A stretch of 35,826 nt of DNA from Albidovulum sp. (GCA_026989275.1 JALSJQ010000001.1:1-35826), one strand, 5' to 3'; positions 15,418 to 24,961 are shown, counted from the stretch's first letter. Program-made: numbers and translations. Notes: generated from the sequence alone by a model not told the origin.

Positions 15418-16756
15418 CGTTCCCCTCCTTCCTCGCCGCACGGGCCCGCGCCTCGCGCCGCTTGCGGTCGAACCAGTCGCGCCGTTTCTTCAGCTCGCGC
15501 TCGAACCCCCGCTCGACCGGTTCGTAGAAGCACCGCCGCTCCATGCCGGGCGGGAAATGATCCTGCCCGGAAACGCCCGACGGGTCGTCATGGTCATAGG
15601 CATAGCCCTTGCCATAGCCAAGGGTCTTCATCAGCTTCGTCGGCGCATTGACCGAATGGGGCGCCGGCATGAGCGAACCGGTCTGCCGCGCGGCGCGAAG
15701 GGCCTTCTTCCAGGCGGCATAGGCGGCGTTCGACTTGGGTGCGAGAGCGAGATAGAGCGTCGCCTCGGCCAGGGCGAGGTCTCCCTCGGGCGAGCCGAGC
15801 CGCTCGTAGCTCTGCCAGGCCGCCAGGCAGACATTCTGCGCCTCCGGGTCGGCAAGGCCGATGTCCTCGATCGCCATGCGCGTGAGACGCCGGGCGATGT
15901 AGTGGGGGTCCTCGCCTCCCGTCAGCATCCGCGCAAGCCAGTAGAGGGCCGCATCCGGGTCGGACGCGCGAACCGACTTGTGCAACGCCGAAACGAGATT
16001 GTAGTGCTCCTCGCCGCTCTTGTCATAGACCGGGGCACGGCGGGTGACGAGCCGCGCAAGCCCCGCCTCGTCGAGCGGGTTGTCGGGAGAGGCCGCCAGA
16101 ACCTGCTCGACGAGGTTGAAGAGGGCGCGACCGTCGCCATCGGCCATCTCGACGAGAAGCGCCCGGGCCTCTGCGGTCAGCGGCAGCCGGCCGAACCGCG
16201 CCTCGACGCGGGCAAGAAGCTCCTCGAGCGCAGCGGCATCGAGCCGCCTCAGCACCAGCACCTGCGCCCGGCTCAGAAGCGCGGCGTTGAGTTCGAAGGA
16301 GGGATTTTCGGTCGTGGCTCCCACAAGCACGATCGTGCCGTCTTCCATGTGGGGCAGGAAACCGTCCTGCTGCGCCTTGTTGAAACGGTGAATCTCGTCC
16401 ACGAAGAGCAGGGTGCCCCGCCCCGCCTGCCGGCGCGCCGCGGCCTCGCGGAAGATCCGCTTGAGATCGGAAACGCCGGTGAAGATCGCCGAGATCTGCA
16501 CGAAGTCGAGATCGGTTTCCTCGGCCAGAAGCCGGGCGATGGTGGTCTTGCCGACGCCGGGCGGCCCCCAGAGGATCAACGAGGAAAGCCGCCCCGCTCC
16601 GAGCATCGCCCCGAGAGGCGCGTCCGGCGCGAGGACATGTTCCTGCCCGACCACCTCGACGAGGCTGCGGGGGCGCATGAGATCGGCCAGCGGGCGGCGG
16701 TCGTCCGTGCCGCCGGCCCCTTCCGCCGAGCCGTCTGGTGCGAAAAGATCGCTCAT
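15410..16756 (-). CDS. rarA: Replication-associated recombination protein A (MgsA/RarA)
   Basis: A 448-residue AAA+ ATPase related to clamp loaders and eukaryotic WRNIP1, acting at stalled replication forks. Visible are Walker A GPPGVGKT (residues 64-71), Walker B LLFVDE (115-120) with [13 protein letters not shown] after it, sensor 1 [10 protein letters not shown], and the C-terminal tetramerisation region ([20 protein letters not shown], then YWLARML). The C-terminal [15 protein letters not shown] block is also conserved in this family. The gene has the usual length and follows the permease gene after 46 bp. Confidence 0.95.
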   Translation of the reverse strand: MSDLFAPDGSAEGAGGTDDRRPLADLMRPRSLVEVVGQEHVLAPDAPLGAMLGAGRLSSLILWGPPGVGKTTIARLLAEETDLDFVQISAIFTGVSDLKRIFREAAARRQAGRGTLLFVDEIHRFNKAQQDGFLPHMEDGTIVLVGATTENPSFELNAALLSRAQVLVLRRLDAAALEELLARVEARFGRLPLTAEARALLVEMADGDGRALFNLVEQVLAASPDNPLDEAGLARLVTRRAPVYDKSGEEHYNLVSALHKSVRASDPDAALYWLARMLTGGEDPHYIARRLTRMAIEDIGLADPEAQNVCLAAWQSYERLGSPEGDLALAEATLYLALAPKSNAAYAAWKKALRAARQTGSLMPAPHSVNAPTKLMKTLGYGKGYAYDHDDPSGVSGQDHFPPGMERRCFYEPVERGFERELKKRRDWFDRKRREARARAARKEGNDA

Positions 16757-16802
16757 GCCCCCTTCCTACCTGCCGCGTCGCCGGGACGGAAGGCGGAACG
16801 CC

Positions 16803-18029
16803 TCATTCCACCGGCAGGGCGAAGAGCACGATCAGGAGAAGAAACAGGGCCATCGCGAGAAATCCGAGCTGCATCCACAGCCGGGAAGGGCCGCAACGGA
16901 TGATGGAAACGGTGAAGAAGGCCGTCAGCGCCTGCGCCATGTAATAGGCGGCGAAGGCCCGGGAGGCGACGGCGATCACCTCGAACACGTCGAGCGACCA
17001 GATGAGGCCGATCGCCACGGCGGCAATCACCGGATAGGCCCATTTCTCCGGCAGGCGTCCGCCGCTGGCTTCACGGGCGAGGCCGCCGGCGCCGAGCGTG
17101 TCGGCCACGCCGGCCGAGAACTGGCTCATCAGCGCGCCGAGGATGAGGAGCCAGGGCAGCACCACAGCCACCTCGGCCGTGAGCCGGATGATGGCGGTCT
17201 CGTCGGGCTTGCCGGGCGGCAGATCGGCCAGAAGCGGCTCGACCAGGGCGACGAACCCGACATAGATCGCCCCGCTCAGGATCTGGGCCCGGAGCATGGT
17301 GCGCGCCCGCAGATCGGCCGGATATTCCGAACCGAGATAGCGCGATGTCTCGAAGCCCTGCACCACGAGAAGCATCCCGCCCAGCATCCGCAGGCGGGTG
17401 AGGAGATCGGCCTTTCCGGGCGTGACGGCCGCGAACCATTCCCCCCGGGCCATATCGTGCCACAAGAGCCCGACAAGCAGCGCCGCTATGACGGCAAGCT
17501 TGGTCGAAACGGCCAGCACCTCCAGGAATTCCAGCCCCCTGAGCCCGCGAGCGAAGCCGACAATGCCGATGCCGACGAGGATCGCCGTTGCCAGCATCAA
17601 TTCCTGCGTCTCCCCGCCCCAGGGGGTGCGTGCAAGGGCGAAGGAGCCGAGGATACGGATGTAGAAGGCCACCGAAATCACATAGGCGAAGAGGAGCGCG
17701 CCCCCCGAGAGCCGTTCGCTCAGGGCAAGCCCCCGATGGCGGATCTCGCCGCGCAGCAGCGGCTCGGCATGACGAATGTTGAAGCGGATCACATGGCCGA
17801 TGGCGAACGCCGCGAGCACGATCAGCCCCATTGCCGCCACCGCTCGCGAACCGGCGACATCGGCCAGCAGCGGCGCGATGACGAGAAAGCCGCTGCCGAT
17901 GATCGAGGCCAGCGGCGTCACCGTCGCCCGCCAGGCAGGCTGACGCATGAGACGGGGATGCAGCAGGATGAAACCGACAAGGCCGGCCGCCGCCAGCAAC
18001 ACCCAGTCGAGCAGCATCAGACCGGCCAT
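16803..18029 (-). CDS. Uncharacterised permease, possibly APC (LeuT-fold) superfamily
   Basis: A 408-residue protein made almost entirely of hydrophobic helices, about ten to twelve. The segment LASIIGSGFLVIAPLL near the start resembles the unwound helix-1 GxG motif of amino-acid/polyamine/organocation carriers, and the later QGFETSRYLGSEYP resembles the helix-6 region of the same superfamily. I do not recognise a characterised subfamily or substrate. An ideal AGGAGG site lies five bases before the ATG. It is 39 bp after the Do-protease stop and 46 bp before rarA, so it is probably part of the same operon. Substrate might be an amino acid or a cation; this is inference. Confidence 0.6.
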   Translation of the reverse strand: MAGLMLLDWVLLAAAGLVGFILLHPRLMRQPAWRATVTPLASIIGSGFLVIAPLLADVAGSRAVAAMGLIVLAAFAIGHVIRFNIRHAEPLLRGEIRHRGLALSERLSGGALLFAYVISVAFYIRILGSFALARTPWGGETQELMLATAILVGIGIVGFARGLRGLEFLEVLAVSTKLAVIAALLVGLLWHDMARGEWFAAVTPGKADLLTRLRMLGGMLLVVQGFETSRYLGSEYPADLRARTMLRAQILSGAIYVGFVALVEPLLADLPPGKPDETAIIRLTAEVAVVLPWLLILGALMSQFSAGVADTLGAGGLAREASGGRLPEKWAYPVIAAVAIGLIWSLDVFEVIAVASRAFAAYYMAQALTAFFTVSIIRCGPSRLWMQLGFLAMALFLLLIVLFALPVE

Positions 18030-18068
18030 GTCCCCTCCTCTCCACCCATTCCCGCCTTCACGGCGCCG

Positions 18069-19532
18069 TCACAACCGGGCGCGGATGATCAGACGGCGCC
18101 CGCCGCGCTCGACGACGAATTCCCAGAACCGCTCGCGGCGCGTGAGCACGTGAAGAAGCTCCCGGCTCGAGCTGATCTCCCGCCCGTTCACTGCCCGCAC
18201 GATGTCGCCGCGCCTGAGCCCGATTCGCGCCCCCATCGGCCCCGGATCGGTGACGACCACGCCCGCGGCATCAATGGGCAGATCGAGCGAGGCGATCATC
18301 TTCGGATTGACGGTGGCGGCGGACAAGCCGGCCAGCGGCCAGCCCCGCGGCACCCGGACCGGGTTGGCCGGCGGCGTGTCGGGTGGCGGCACCATCCGCA
18401 CCCTGCCCTCCATCCTGCGTCCGTCATGCAGCCAGACCACCGGCACACGGCGGCCCTTCTCGGCCAGCGTCATGCGGAAGAGCAGCTCGGCCGGCGCATC
18501 CACCGCATGACCGTCGAAGCGGATGATCACGTCCCCCGGCCGGATGCCGGCCGCGCCGAACGGGCTTTGCGGATGCAGCCGGGTGACGAGCACCCCTTCG
18601 GGGCGCGGCAGGCCGAGCCCGTCGGCCAGCGACTGATCGACCGCCTGGGCGAGCATGCCGGCCCAGGGGCGCACGAATTGCCTGTCGCCGTGCCGCGCCG
18701 CCGCGACGAATACCCGGACGAGATTCGAGGGAATGGCGAAGCCGATGCCGTTCGAGCCGCCCGAGCGCGTGAGGATCGCGGTATTGATGCCGATGAGCCG
18801 ACCTGCGGCATCGACAAGGGCGCCCCCGGAATTGCCGGGATTGATCGGGGCGTCGGTCTGGATGAAGTAGCCGCGCAGATTGCCGGCCGCCGCGCCCGAG
18901 CGCGCGAGACCCGAGACGATGCCGCTCGAAACCGTCTGCCCCACTCCGAAAGGGTTGCCGATGGCCAGCACCAGCTCGCCGACCTCGACCGTATCCGAAT
19001 CGCGCAAGGGCAGCTCGGTGAGGCCCGACCCTCCCTCGAGGCGCAGCACGGCAAGGTCGATCTCCGGGTCGCCGAGCACGATCCTCGCATCGAACTCGCG
19101 CCGGTCGGCCAGCACCACGCGAATCTGGTCGGCCTCCCCCACCACATGCCAGTTGGAGACGACGAGCCCCGCCTTCGCATCGACGACCACCCCCGAGCCC
19201 AGCGCCTGCTGCACCCGCGGGATCACCGGCCCGCCACCGAAAAGCTGGCCGAAGAAGGGGTCGTTGGCAAAGGGCGAGAACCGCTCGGCCACCACCTTCC
19301 GGGTATAGATGCTGACGACGGCCGGCGCCGCCCGTTTCACCACCGGCACGAAACCGCGCAGGAGGTCGGGCCGGCTGCCCGGGCTCTCGGCAAGACCTGC
19401 TTCCCCGAGGCCGGAGAGGAAGGCAAGGGCGAGGAGCATCACGGAAAGGAGCGGGAACGGCAGGAAAGGGAACGTCCCCCTCTCGGGACGCGAACGATGC
19501 GGACGGGGCGGAACGTCATGGCTGATGGGCAT
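18069..19532 (-). CDS. degP: Do-family (DegP/DegQ-type) periplasmic serine protease
   Basis: A 487-residue HtrA-type protease/chaperone that degrades misfolded envelope proteins. A basic N-terminus and hydrophobic segment (about residues 21-42) form a signal peptide or anchor. The catalytic triad is His129 (SNWHV), Asp159 (EIDLAVL) and Ser235 (NPGNSGGAL). Two PDZ domains follow, about 285-380 and 395-487; the first shows GVLVTRLHPQSP and GDVIIRFDG, the second GVVVTDPGP and GDIVRAVNG. The FANDPFFGQLFGG stretch is the LA-loop region. The start at 19532 was chosen; an ATG 24 bases upstream would add eight residues. It heads the housekeeping run that ends with ATP12. Confidence 0.93.
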   Translation of the reverse strand: MPISHDVPPRPHRSRPERGTFPFLPFPLLSVMLLALAFLSGLGEAGLAESPGSRPDLLRGFVPVVKRAAPAVVSIYTRKVVAERFSPFANDPFFGQLFGGGPVIPRVQQALGSGVVVDAKAGLVVSNWHVVGEADQIRVVLADRREFDARIVLGDPEIDLAVLRLEGGSGLTELPLRDSDTVEVGELVLAIGNPFGVGQTVSSGIVSGLARSGAAAGNLRGYFIQTDAPINPGNSGGALVDAAGRLIGINTAILTRSGGSNGIGFAIPSNLVRVFVAAARHGDRQFVRPWAGMLAQAVDQSLADGLGLPRPEGVLVTRLHPQSPFGAAGIRPGDVIIRFDGHAVDAPAELLFRMTLAEKGRRVPVVWLHDGRRMEGRVRMVPPPDTPPANPVRVPRGWPLAGLSAATVNPKMIASLDLPIDAAGVVVTDPGPMGARIGLRRGDIVRAVNGREISSSRELLHVLTRRERFWEFVVERGGRRLIIRARL

Positions 19533-20124
19533 CGTGGTCTCTCTCGAACGGGACATGCGCACCGGACCGGGCGGCTTCACCTTCTCCCTAGCGCGAGCCG
19601 AGGGGGCGATGCCAGATCCGCCGGCCCGGCTCAACCGCTCGTGAAGCCCGCCGGCGGCATGGCCTTGCAGGGCGGAAGCGCCTGCCCGAGGCACATTCGC
19701 CCGCTTGCCCGTGAGGGAGGAGCCACGCCCGCCCCACCGGATCACCTGCTGCTTCTGATGGCGGTTCCGGTCAGGCTTCCCGGAAGGAACCAGGCGTGGA
19801 GGATGCCGCGAGGCCGAAAGGGACGGAAGAAATCATTGGGCCGACGAAGTGCCGACGGCGATCCGGGGGCAGCGGAGCTGCGGTGCGGCGCAGGCCGCAA
19901 CAAGTCCCACGGGCCGCACGGGCAGGCAGGTGGGGCGCTTCCGCACATCGCCCGAGACGCAGCCGGCAGGATCGGGCCGAAGGGTCGGCGTGATGCATCG
20001 AAGCGGCGTTCATCGAGCGATGGCGCACCCGCCAGAACCGGCCGCTTCCGCACCGAAGGCCCGAGCACCGTTCGGGACCGCCCCGTTGCCCCCGCACGCC
20101 CCATCGCCCCAGGTCCACACGGCA
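19533..20124. other. Long GC-rich gap between rplQ and the Do-protease gene
   Basis: I see no supportable gene in these 592 bases. Open frames on both strands exist but are Arg/Pro/Ala/Ser-rich, overlap neighbours and match no family I know. A segment at 19763-19794 contains GGTCAGG and GGAAGGAA, words of signal recognition particle RNA, but does not fold properly. The promoter of the Do-protease gene should be here; no convincing -35/-10 pair was found. Confidence 0.5.
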
Positions 20125-20150
20125 GAAGGCCCCGCCGATGCGGGGCCTTC
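20125..20150 (-). terminator. Terminator of the ribosomal protein cluster
   Basis: An 11-bp perfect stem (GAAGGCCCCGC/GCGGGGCCTTC, arms 20125-20135 and 20140-20150) with a 4-nt loop lies about 48 bp after the rplQ stop codon. The A-rich and U-rich stem ends (the transcript ends GGGGCCUUCUG) give a partial U-tract. It is the natural end of the long minus-strand unit. Confidence 0.7.
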
Positions 20151-20197
20151 CCGTGAACGTGAATCCCGTGCCGATCAACGGCAGGCCGGTGCCGTCC

Positions 20198-20620
20198 TCA
20201 CTCCTCCTCGGCTTCTTCCGTCTCGGCCATGCGGGCCTTGTCGGCAGCGCCCTTGGCCGCCGGGTCGCGATCGACGAGCTCGATGATCGCCATCGGCGCC
20301 ATGTCGCCATAGCGGAAGCCGGCCTTGAGAACGCGGGTATAGCCGCCAGGGCGGTCCTTGTAACGCGGGCCGAGCACCTCGAACAGCTTCCTGAGATGCC
20401 GTTCCTCCTTGAGACGGGCGGCCGCGAGGCGCCGATGATGCAGATCCCCCTTCTTCGCAAGGGTGATGAGCTTGTCCATCACGCGGCGCAGTTCCTTGGC
20501 CTTGGGCAGGGTGGTCTTGATCTGCTCGTGTTCGATGAGCGCGCCGGCCATGTTGGCAAAGAGCGCCTTGCGATGCTCGGCGGTGCGGTTGAGTCTGCGG
20601 TAACCCTTCTTGTGGCGCAT
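20198..20620 (-). CDS. rplQ: 50S ribosomal protein L17
   Basis: L17, 140 residues, assembles near the peptide exit tunnel of the large subunit. The start [20 protein letters not shown] is the family signature. The C-terminus has an acidic tail (ETEEAEEE) making it longer than the E. coli protein of 127 residues, which is usual in alphaproteobacteria. It is the last gene of the cluster, 105 bp after rpoA. Confidence 0.97.
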   Translation of the reverse strand: MRHKKGYRRLNRTAEHRKALFANMAGALIEHEQIKTTLPKAKELRRVMDKLITLAKKGDLHHRRLAAARLKEERHLRKLFEVLGPRYKDRPGGYTRVLKAGFRYGDMAPMAIIELVDRDPAAKGAADKARMAETEEAEEE

Positions 20621-20725
20621 CGTCTGGTCCTTTCGTGTTGCTTATGCTTTGTCCGGCAGCCCTCGCCGGGGCTGCTCACCTTGGGGCCGATGGCCCGGTT
20701 GCCGGCCCTGCTGCCGGCGGCGGGA

Positions 20726-21742
20726 TCAGAGCTGATCCTCGTATTTCTTCGCCAGCTCCTCGATGTTCTCGGGCGGCCAGTTCGGCACGTCCATGCCGAG
20801 ATGCAGCCCCATCGAGCTGAGCACTTCCTTGATCTCGTTGAGCGACTTGCGGCCGAAATTCGGCGTGCGCAGCATCTCGGCCTCGGTCTTCTGGATGAGG
20901 TCGCCGATATAGACGATGTTGTCGTTCTTGAGGCAGTTGGCCGAGCGGACCGACAGTTCGAGCTCGTCCACCTTCTTGAGAAGAACCGGATTGAAGTCGA
21001 GCTCGTCCTGATCCTCGCGCCGCCCCGCCGCTTCGGGTTCCTCGAAGTTGATGAAGACCTGAAGCTGATCCTGAAGGATGCGCGCGGCATAGGCCACGGC
21101 GTCTTCCGGGGTGACGGAGCCGTCGGTCTCGACCTTGAGGGTGAGCTTGTCGTAGTCGAGCACCTGGCCTTCGCGGGTCGGCTCCACCTGGTAGGACACC
21201 TTCTTCACCGGCGAATAGATCGCGTCGATCGGAATGAGGCCGATCGGGGCGTCGTCGGGCCGGTTGCGATCGGCCGGAACGTAGCCCTTGCCGGTGTTGA
21301 CGGTGAGCTCCATGTAGAGGTTGGCACCCTCGTCGAGATGGCAGATGACATGCTCCTTGTTGAGCACCTCGATGCCCGAGGTTTCGGAGATGTCGCCGGC
21401 CGTGACGACGCCCGGCCCCTTGGCGGCGATGGTCAGCCGCTTCGGCCCCTCGACTTCCATCCGCAGCGCCACGCCCTTGAGATTGAGAACGATGTCGGTC
21501 ACGTCCTCGCGGACGCCGGGAATCGAGGAAAACTCGTGCAGCACGTTGTCGATCTGCACGGCGGTGATCGCGGCCCCCTGGAGGGAGGAGAGGAGCACCC
21601 GGCGCAGCGCGTTGCCGAGGGTGAGGCCGAAACCGCGCTCGAGCGGCTCGACCACGAGGGTCGCCTGTCGCAGCGGATCGTTGCCGGGCTTGACCTGCGG
21701 CGCGGCCGGCTTGATGAGTTCCTGCCAGTTCTTGTGGATCAT
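20726..21742 (-). CDS. rpoA: RNA polymerase subunit alpha
   Basis: RpoA, 338 residues, dimerises to nucleate RNA polymerase and contacts activators and UP elements. The N-terminal domain (about 1-230) holds [18 protein letters not shown]; the C-terminal domain (about 250-325) holds [15 protein letters not shown] and [16 protein letters not shown], the DNA-contacting part. The start [12 protein letters not shown] at 21742 is preferred to one eight codons upstream as it matches relatives. A terminator-like hairpin lies in the 118-bp gap before it. Confidence 0.97.
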   Translation of the reverse strand: MIHKNWQELIKPAAPQVKPGNDPLRQATLVVEPLERGFGLTLGNALRRVLLSSLQGAAITAVQIDNVLHEFSSIPGVREDVTDIVLNLKGVALRMEVEGPKRLTIAAKGPGVVTAGDISETSGIEVLNKEHVICHLDEGANLYMELTVNTGKGYVPADRNRPDDAPIGLIPIDAIYSPVKKVSYQVEPTREGQVLDYDKLTLKVETDGSVTPEDAVAYAARILQDQLQVFINFEEPEAAGRREDQDELDFNPVLLKKVDELELSVRSANCLKNDNIVYIGDLIQKTEAEMLRTPNFGRKSLNEIKEVLSSMGLHLGMDVPNWPPENIEELAKKYEDQL

Positions 21743-21800
21743 GTAATGCCCTCCATTCCTGTTCACCGGCCCGATCCTGCAGCCGGGAACGCCCGAGGTT

Positions 21801-21845
21801 CAAAAAGACGGAAAGGGGCCGCGTCCCCGCCAGGGGGCGCGACCC
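21801..21845 (-). terminator. Terminator-like hairpin between rpsK and rpoA
   Basis: About 16 bp after the rpsK stop, arms 21815-21828 and 21833-21845 pair through GGG, CGCG and CCCC/GGGG blocks around a short loop. The transcript then runs CCUUUCCGUCUUUUUG, giving U-rich sequence ending at 21801. As rpoA and rplQ must still be expressed, it is more likely a partial attenuator or processing site than a full stop. Confidence 0.5.
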
Positions 21846-21860
21846 GCGAGTGTTTCGTTC

Positions 21861-22250
21861 TCAGACCCGACGCTTCTTCGGCGGACGGCAGCCATTGTGC
21901 GGGATCGGGGTGACGTCCCGGATGGCGGTGATGGTGAAGCCGAGCGCGGCCAGCGCCCGCAGGGCGCTTTCGCGGCCGGCGCCGGGCCCCTGTACCTCGA
22001 CCTCGAGGGTGCGGACGCCGTGCTCCATGGCCTTCCTGCCGGCGTCTTCCGCCGCCAGCTGGGCCGCATAGGGCGTGGACTTGCGCGAGCCCTTGAAGCC
22101 GACGCAGCCGGCCGAGGACCAGGCGATGGTGTTGCCCTGAACGTCGGAGATCAGCACCTTGGTGTTGTTGAAGGTGGCGTCCACATGGGCGACGCCGGTG
22201 GCGATGTTCTTGCGCTGCTTGCGCTTGGTGCGGGTCTTGTCGCGTGCCAT
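21861..22250 (-). CDS. rpsK: 30S ribosomal protein S11
   Basis: S11, 129 residues, forms part of the platform of the small subunit and contacts mRNA at the E site. The blocks [18 protein letters not shown] and [17 protein letters not shown] are conserved, and the basic C-terminus ends [13 protein letters not shown]. It lies 15 bp after rpsM, and is followed by rpoA, the alphaproteobacterial order without rpsD between. Confidence 0.98.
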   Translation of the reverse strand: MARDKTRTKRKQRKNIATGVAHVDATFNNTKVLISDVQGNTIAWSSAGCVGFKGSRKSTPYAAQLAAEDAGRKAMEHGVRTLEVEVQGPGAGRESALRALAALGFTITAIRDVTPIPHNGCRPPKKRRV

Positions 22251-22265
22251 GTCCTGAGCCCTCCC

Positions 22266-22634
22266 TTACTTCTTCTTGCCGGCGATCGGCTTCGCCGGGC
22301 CCTTGCGCGTGCGGGCGTTGGTATGGGTGCGCTGGCCGCGCACCGGGAGGCCACGACGATGGCGCAGACCGCGATAGCAGCCCAGATCCATCAGCCGCTT
22401 GATGTTCATCTGCACCTCGCGGCGCAGGTCGCCCTCGACGGTGTAGTTCTTGTCGATGAATTCGCGGATGGCGACGATCTCGGCATCGCTCAGCTGGTTG
22501 ACCCGCTTGGCCGGGTCGATGTTGAGCGCCTTGACGATCTCGTCGGCCCGGGTGCGGCCGATGCCGTAGATGTAGGTGAGTGCGATCGGGACCCTTTTCT
22601 GGGTCGGGATGTTCACGCCTGCGATACGTGCCAC
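22266..22634 (-). CDS. rpsM: 30S ribosomal protein S13 (GTG start)
   Basis: S13, 122 residues, sits in the head of the small subunit and bridges to the large subunit. It begins [20 protein letters not shown] and contains [10 protein letters not shown] and the basic end [18 protein letters not shown]. The start codon is GTG (22634-22632), preceded by GGAAAGGT about ten bases upstream; no ATG gives the conserved N-terminus. A promoter candidate and leader hairpin lie upstream, so S13, S11, alpha and L17 may form their own unit. Confidence 0.97.
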   Translation of the reverse strand: MARIAGVNIPTQKRVPIALTYIYGIGRTRADEIVKALNIDPAKRVNQLSDAEIVAIREFIDKNYTVEGDLRREVQMNIKRLMDLGCYRGLRHRRGLPVRGQRTHTNARTRKGPAKPIAGKKK

Positions 22635-22691
22635 GTCTTTCTACCTTTCCGTTGCGGATCCGTAATGCCGGAACCTTTTTTCACAACGTCG

Positions 22692-22715
22692 GCCCGGTGG
22701 CTGCCGCCGCCGGGC
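22692..22715 (-). promoter_or_regulatory. Hairpin in the rpsM leader
   Basis: Arms 22692-22701 and 22706-22715 (GCCCGGTGGC with GCCGCCGGGC, one wobble pair) close a 4-nt loop, about 58 bp upstream of the rpsM start and downstream of the promoter candidate. It could be a target for autogenous control by a ribosomal protein or just an mRNA stabiliser; GAAAAAAGG follows on the transcript. Confidence 0.4.
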
Positions 22716-22785
22716 TTCGATCACGAATGCTTGGCTTCGAGGGCGTGAAGACCCTTGGGGACAAGCGATTCCTTCGGGAGATGTC

Positions 22786-22814
22786 GCCATAAGGGGTCAG
22801 GCCCATCTCGTCAA
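22786..22814 (-). promoter_or_regulatory. Candidate sigma-70 promoter for rpsM-rpsK-rpoA-rplQ
   Basis: On the minus strand TTGACG (22809-22814) and TATGGC (22786-22791) are 17 bp apart, inside the 255-bp gap after adk. Initiation near 22780 would give a leader of about 145 nt containing the hairpin at 22692-22715. The -35 is near consensus; the -10 is moderate. Confidence 0.55.
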
Positions 22815-22889
22815 GGCTTGCCTGTCGTTTCCGTCTCCAGCCCCCGAGCCGGGTGCCGGCGGCCTCGTGCGGCCGCGCGGCGGATATTC

Positions 22890-23546
22890 TCAGCCCTGCG
22901 CCACCTCGTCGAGAATGCGATCGATCTCGGCCGCCACCTCCTCGACCGGCTTCATGCCATCGACCCGGTGCAAGAGGCCCTTGGCATGGTAGTAGCCGAT
23001 GAGAGGCGAGGTCTTCTTGTAGTATTCCATCAGCCGCTGGCGCAGCGATTCGGGGTTGTCGTCGGCACGGCGCCTGAAGTTCGTGCCGCCGCAGACATCG
23101 CACACCCCCTCCTCGCGGGTGGGGCGGGTCGTGTCGTGATAGACCTCGCCGCAGTCGGCGCAGGTATAACGCCCCGAAATGCGCTCGACGAGCGCCTCGT
23201 CGTCCACCCCGAGCTCGATCACAGCGTCGAGCTTCTGGCCGAGACGGCCCAGGAGCGCGTCGAGCGCATCGGCTTGGGCGAGGGTGCGGGGGAAGCCGTC
23301 GAAGATGAAGCCTCCCTCGGCGCCCTCCTTCAGCTTCTCCTCGATCAGACCGATGACGATGTCGTCGGTGACGAGATCGCCCCGGTCCATCACCTCCGCC
23401 ACCTTGCGGCCGAGCTCGCTGCCCGAAGCGCGCGCCTCGCGCAGCATGTCGCCGGTGGAAAGCTGCACCATGCCCCGCTCCTCGACGAGGCGCCGCGACT
23501 GGGTGCCCTTGCCCGCCCCCGGCGGGCCGAGAAGGATGATGTTCAT
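22890..23546 (-). CDS. adk: Adenylate kinase with four-cysteine lid
   Basis: Adk, 218 residues, interconverts ATP and AMP with two ADP in the cytoplasm. The P-loop is GPPGAGKGT (residues 7-15); [10 protein letters not shown] (83-92) is the family signature. It is the long-lid form, and the lid has four cysteines in two CxxC pairs (Cys129, Cys132, Cys149, Cys152), a structural metal site as known for the Paracoccus enzyme. Its start overlaps the secY stop by four bases (ATGA), so translation of the two is coupled. Confidence 0.97.
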   Translation of the reverse strand: MNIILLGPPGAGKGTQSRRLVEERGMVQLSTGDMLREARASGSELGRKVAEVMDRGDLVTDDIVIGLIEEKLKEGAEGGFIFDGFPRTLAQADALDALLGRLGQKLDAVIELGVDDEALVERISGRYTCADCGEVYHDTTRPTREEGVCDVCGGTNFRRRADDNPESLRQRLMEYYKKTSPLIGYYHAKGLLHRVDGMKPVEEVAAEIDRILDEVAQG

Positions 23547-24907
23547 CGCCGCACGACCTTCTTCTTGCCGCCCCTGGCGCGCTTGCGCCCGCCGAGCTTC
23601 GATTTCTCGATCAGGCTTTCGTACTGATGAGCCAGGAGATGTGACTGGATCTGACTGATGGTGTCCATCGTCACCGACACCACGATCAGCACCGAAGTGC
23701 CCCCGAAATAGAACGGGATGGCGAACTGGCTGCGGAGGATCTGGGGCAGGAGCGTGATGGCCACCAGATAGGCCGACCCGATCACCAGAACCCGCGTGAC
23801 CACATATTCGAGATATTCCGCCGTCTTCCTGCCCGGCCGGATGCCGGGAATGAAGCCGCCCTGCTTCTTGATGTTGTCCGCCACCTCGTCGGGTTTGAAG
23901 GTCACGTTGAGGGTGTAGAAATAGGAGAAGAAGACCACCAGCACCGAGAAGAACAGCAGATAGAGCGGCTGACCGGGGCCGAAATAGGCGAGGATCGTGG
24001 CGAGGATGGGGTTGGTCTGCGCCTCCGAGAAGGTGGCGATCGTCGCCGGCAGCAGCAGCAGCGAGGAGGCGAAGATCGGCGGGATCACCCCGGCCGGGTT
24101 GATCTTGATCGGCAGGTGCGAGGAACTGCTGTCATAGATCTTCATCCCCACCTGCCGGCGCGGATACTGGATCGGGATCTTCCGCACCGCCCGTTCCATG
24201 AACACGACGAAGGTGATCACCACCACCACCAGCACGAAAACGCCGATGATCACGGCCGGCGAAACCGCCCCCGACCGCCCCTGAGCCAGAAAGCGCACCA
24301 GCGCCGCCGGCACCTCGGCGATGATGCCGGTGAAGATGATGAGCGAGATGCCGTTGCCGATGCCGCGGGAGGTGATCTGCTCACCGATCCACATGAGGAA
24401 CATCGTGCCCCCCACGAGGGTGATGACGGTGGAGGCGCGGAAGAACCAGCCCGGATCATGGGCCAGGTTGCCCGCCTCGAGGCTCACCGCAAGGCCGTAG
24501 GCCTGGAAGGTGGCGAGAACGAGCGTGAAATAGCGGGTGTACTGGTTGAGCTTGCGCCGCCCCTGCTCCCCTTCCTTCTTCAGCTGTTCCAGCTGGGGCA
24601 CCATCGAGGCCATCAGCTGGATGATGATCGAGGCCGAGATGTAGGGCATGATGCCGAGGGCGAAGATCCCCATCCGCCCGATCGCCCCACCGGTAAACAT
24701 GTTGAGAATGCCGCCGATCCCGGCCTGCGCCTGTTCGACGAAATCGCGCAGCGCCTGGGCGTCGATCCCCGGCACCGGAATGTAGGTGCCGAGACGATAG
24801 ACGATGAGGAGGCCGAGCGCATACCAGATGCGCTGGCGCAGCTCCCTGGCCTTGCCGAAGGCGCTCCAGCTGATGTTGCTGGCCATCTGTTCGGCTGCTG
24901 ATGCCAT
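23543..24907 (-). CDS. secY: Protein translocase subunit SecY
   Basis: SecY, 454 residues with ten membrane helices, is the channel of the Sec translocon. Conserved parts include [21 protein letters not shown] at helix 1, the plug region following [18 protein letters not shown], and the cytoplasmic loop [16 protein letters not shown] used by SecA and ribosomes. The start at 24907 skips five upstream residues because [11 protein letters not shown] matches relatives. It follows rplO after 100 bp with a strong hairpin in the gap. Confidence 0.97.
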   Translation of the reverse strand: MASAAEQMASNISWSAFGKARELRQRIWYALGLLIVYRLGTYIPVPGIDAQALRDFVEQAQAGIGGILNMFTGGAIGRMGIFALGIMPYISASIIIQLMASMVPQLEQLKKEGEQGRRKLNQYTRYFTLVLATFQAYGLAVSLEAGNLAHDPGWFFRASTVITLVGGTMFLMWIGEQITSRGIGNGISLIIFTGIIAEVPAALVRFLAQGRSGAVSPAVIIGVFVLVVVVITFVVFMERAVRKIPIQYPRRQVGMKIYDSSSSHLPIKINPAGVIPPIFASSLLLLPATIATFSEAQTNPILATILAYFGPGQPLYLLFFSVLVVFFSYFYTLNVTFKPDEVADNIKKQGGFIPGIRPGRKTAEYLEYVVTRVLVIGSAYLVAITLLPQILRSQFAIPFYFGGTSVLIVVSVTMDTISQIQSHLLAHQYESLIEKSKLGGRKRARGGKKKVVRR

Positions 24908-24928
24908 GCCTGTCCCTTTCACCGAAGA

Positions 24929-24961
24929 GCGCCGCGAGGCCGGGTCATGGTCTCGCGGCGC
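24929..24961 (-). other. Stem-loop between rplO and secY
   Basis: A perfect 10-bp stem (GCGCCGCGAG/CTCGCGGCGC, arms 24929-24938 and 24952-24961) with a 13-nt loop lies 21 bp upstream of the secY start codon. No T-run follows. It may mark an mRNA processing point or modulate secY translation. Confidence 0.5.

Noticed and set aside
19763-19794. Possible signal recognition particle RNA, from GGTCAGG and GGAAGGAA words close together
   Set aside because: The spacing and loops do not form the domain IV fold: extra bases lie between the two words, and the flanks pair as GGTTCC/GGAACC instead, with no terminator or promoter.
19742-20104. A 120-codon minus-strand frame in the long gap
   Set aside because: Arg/Pro/Ser-rich, no ribosome site or family match, and overlapping frames of similar length exist on the other strand.
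16413-20156. An uninterrupted plus-strand frame of 1247 codons antisense to rarA, the permease and the Do protease
   Set aside because: It lies opposite three clear genes, is rich in Arg, His, Gly, Asp and Pro, and has no domain; long stop-free antisense frames are expected at this GC content.
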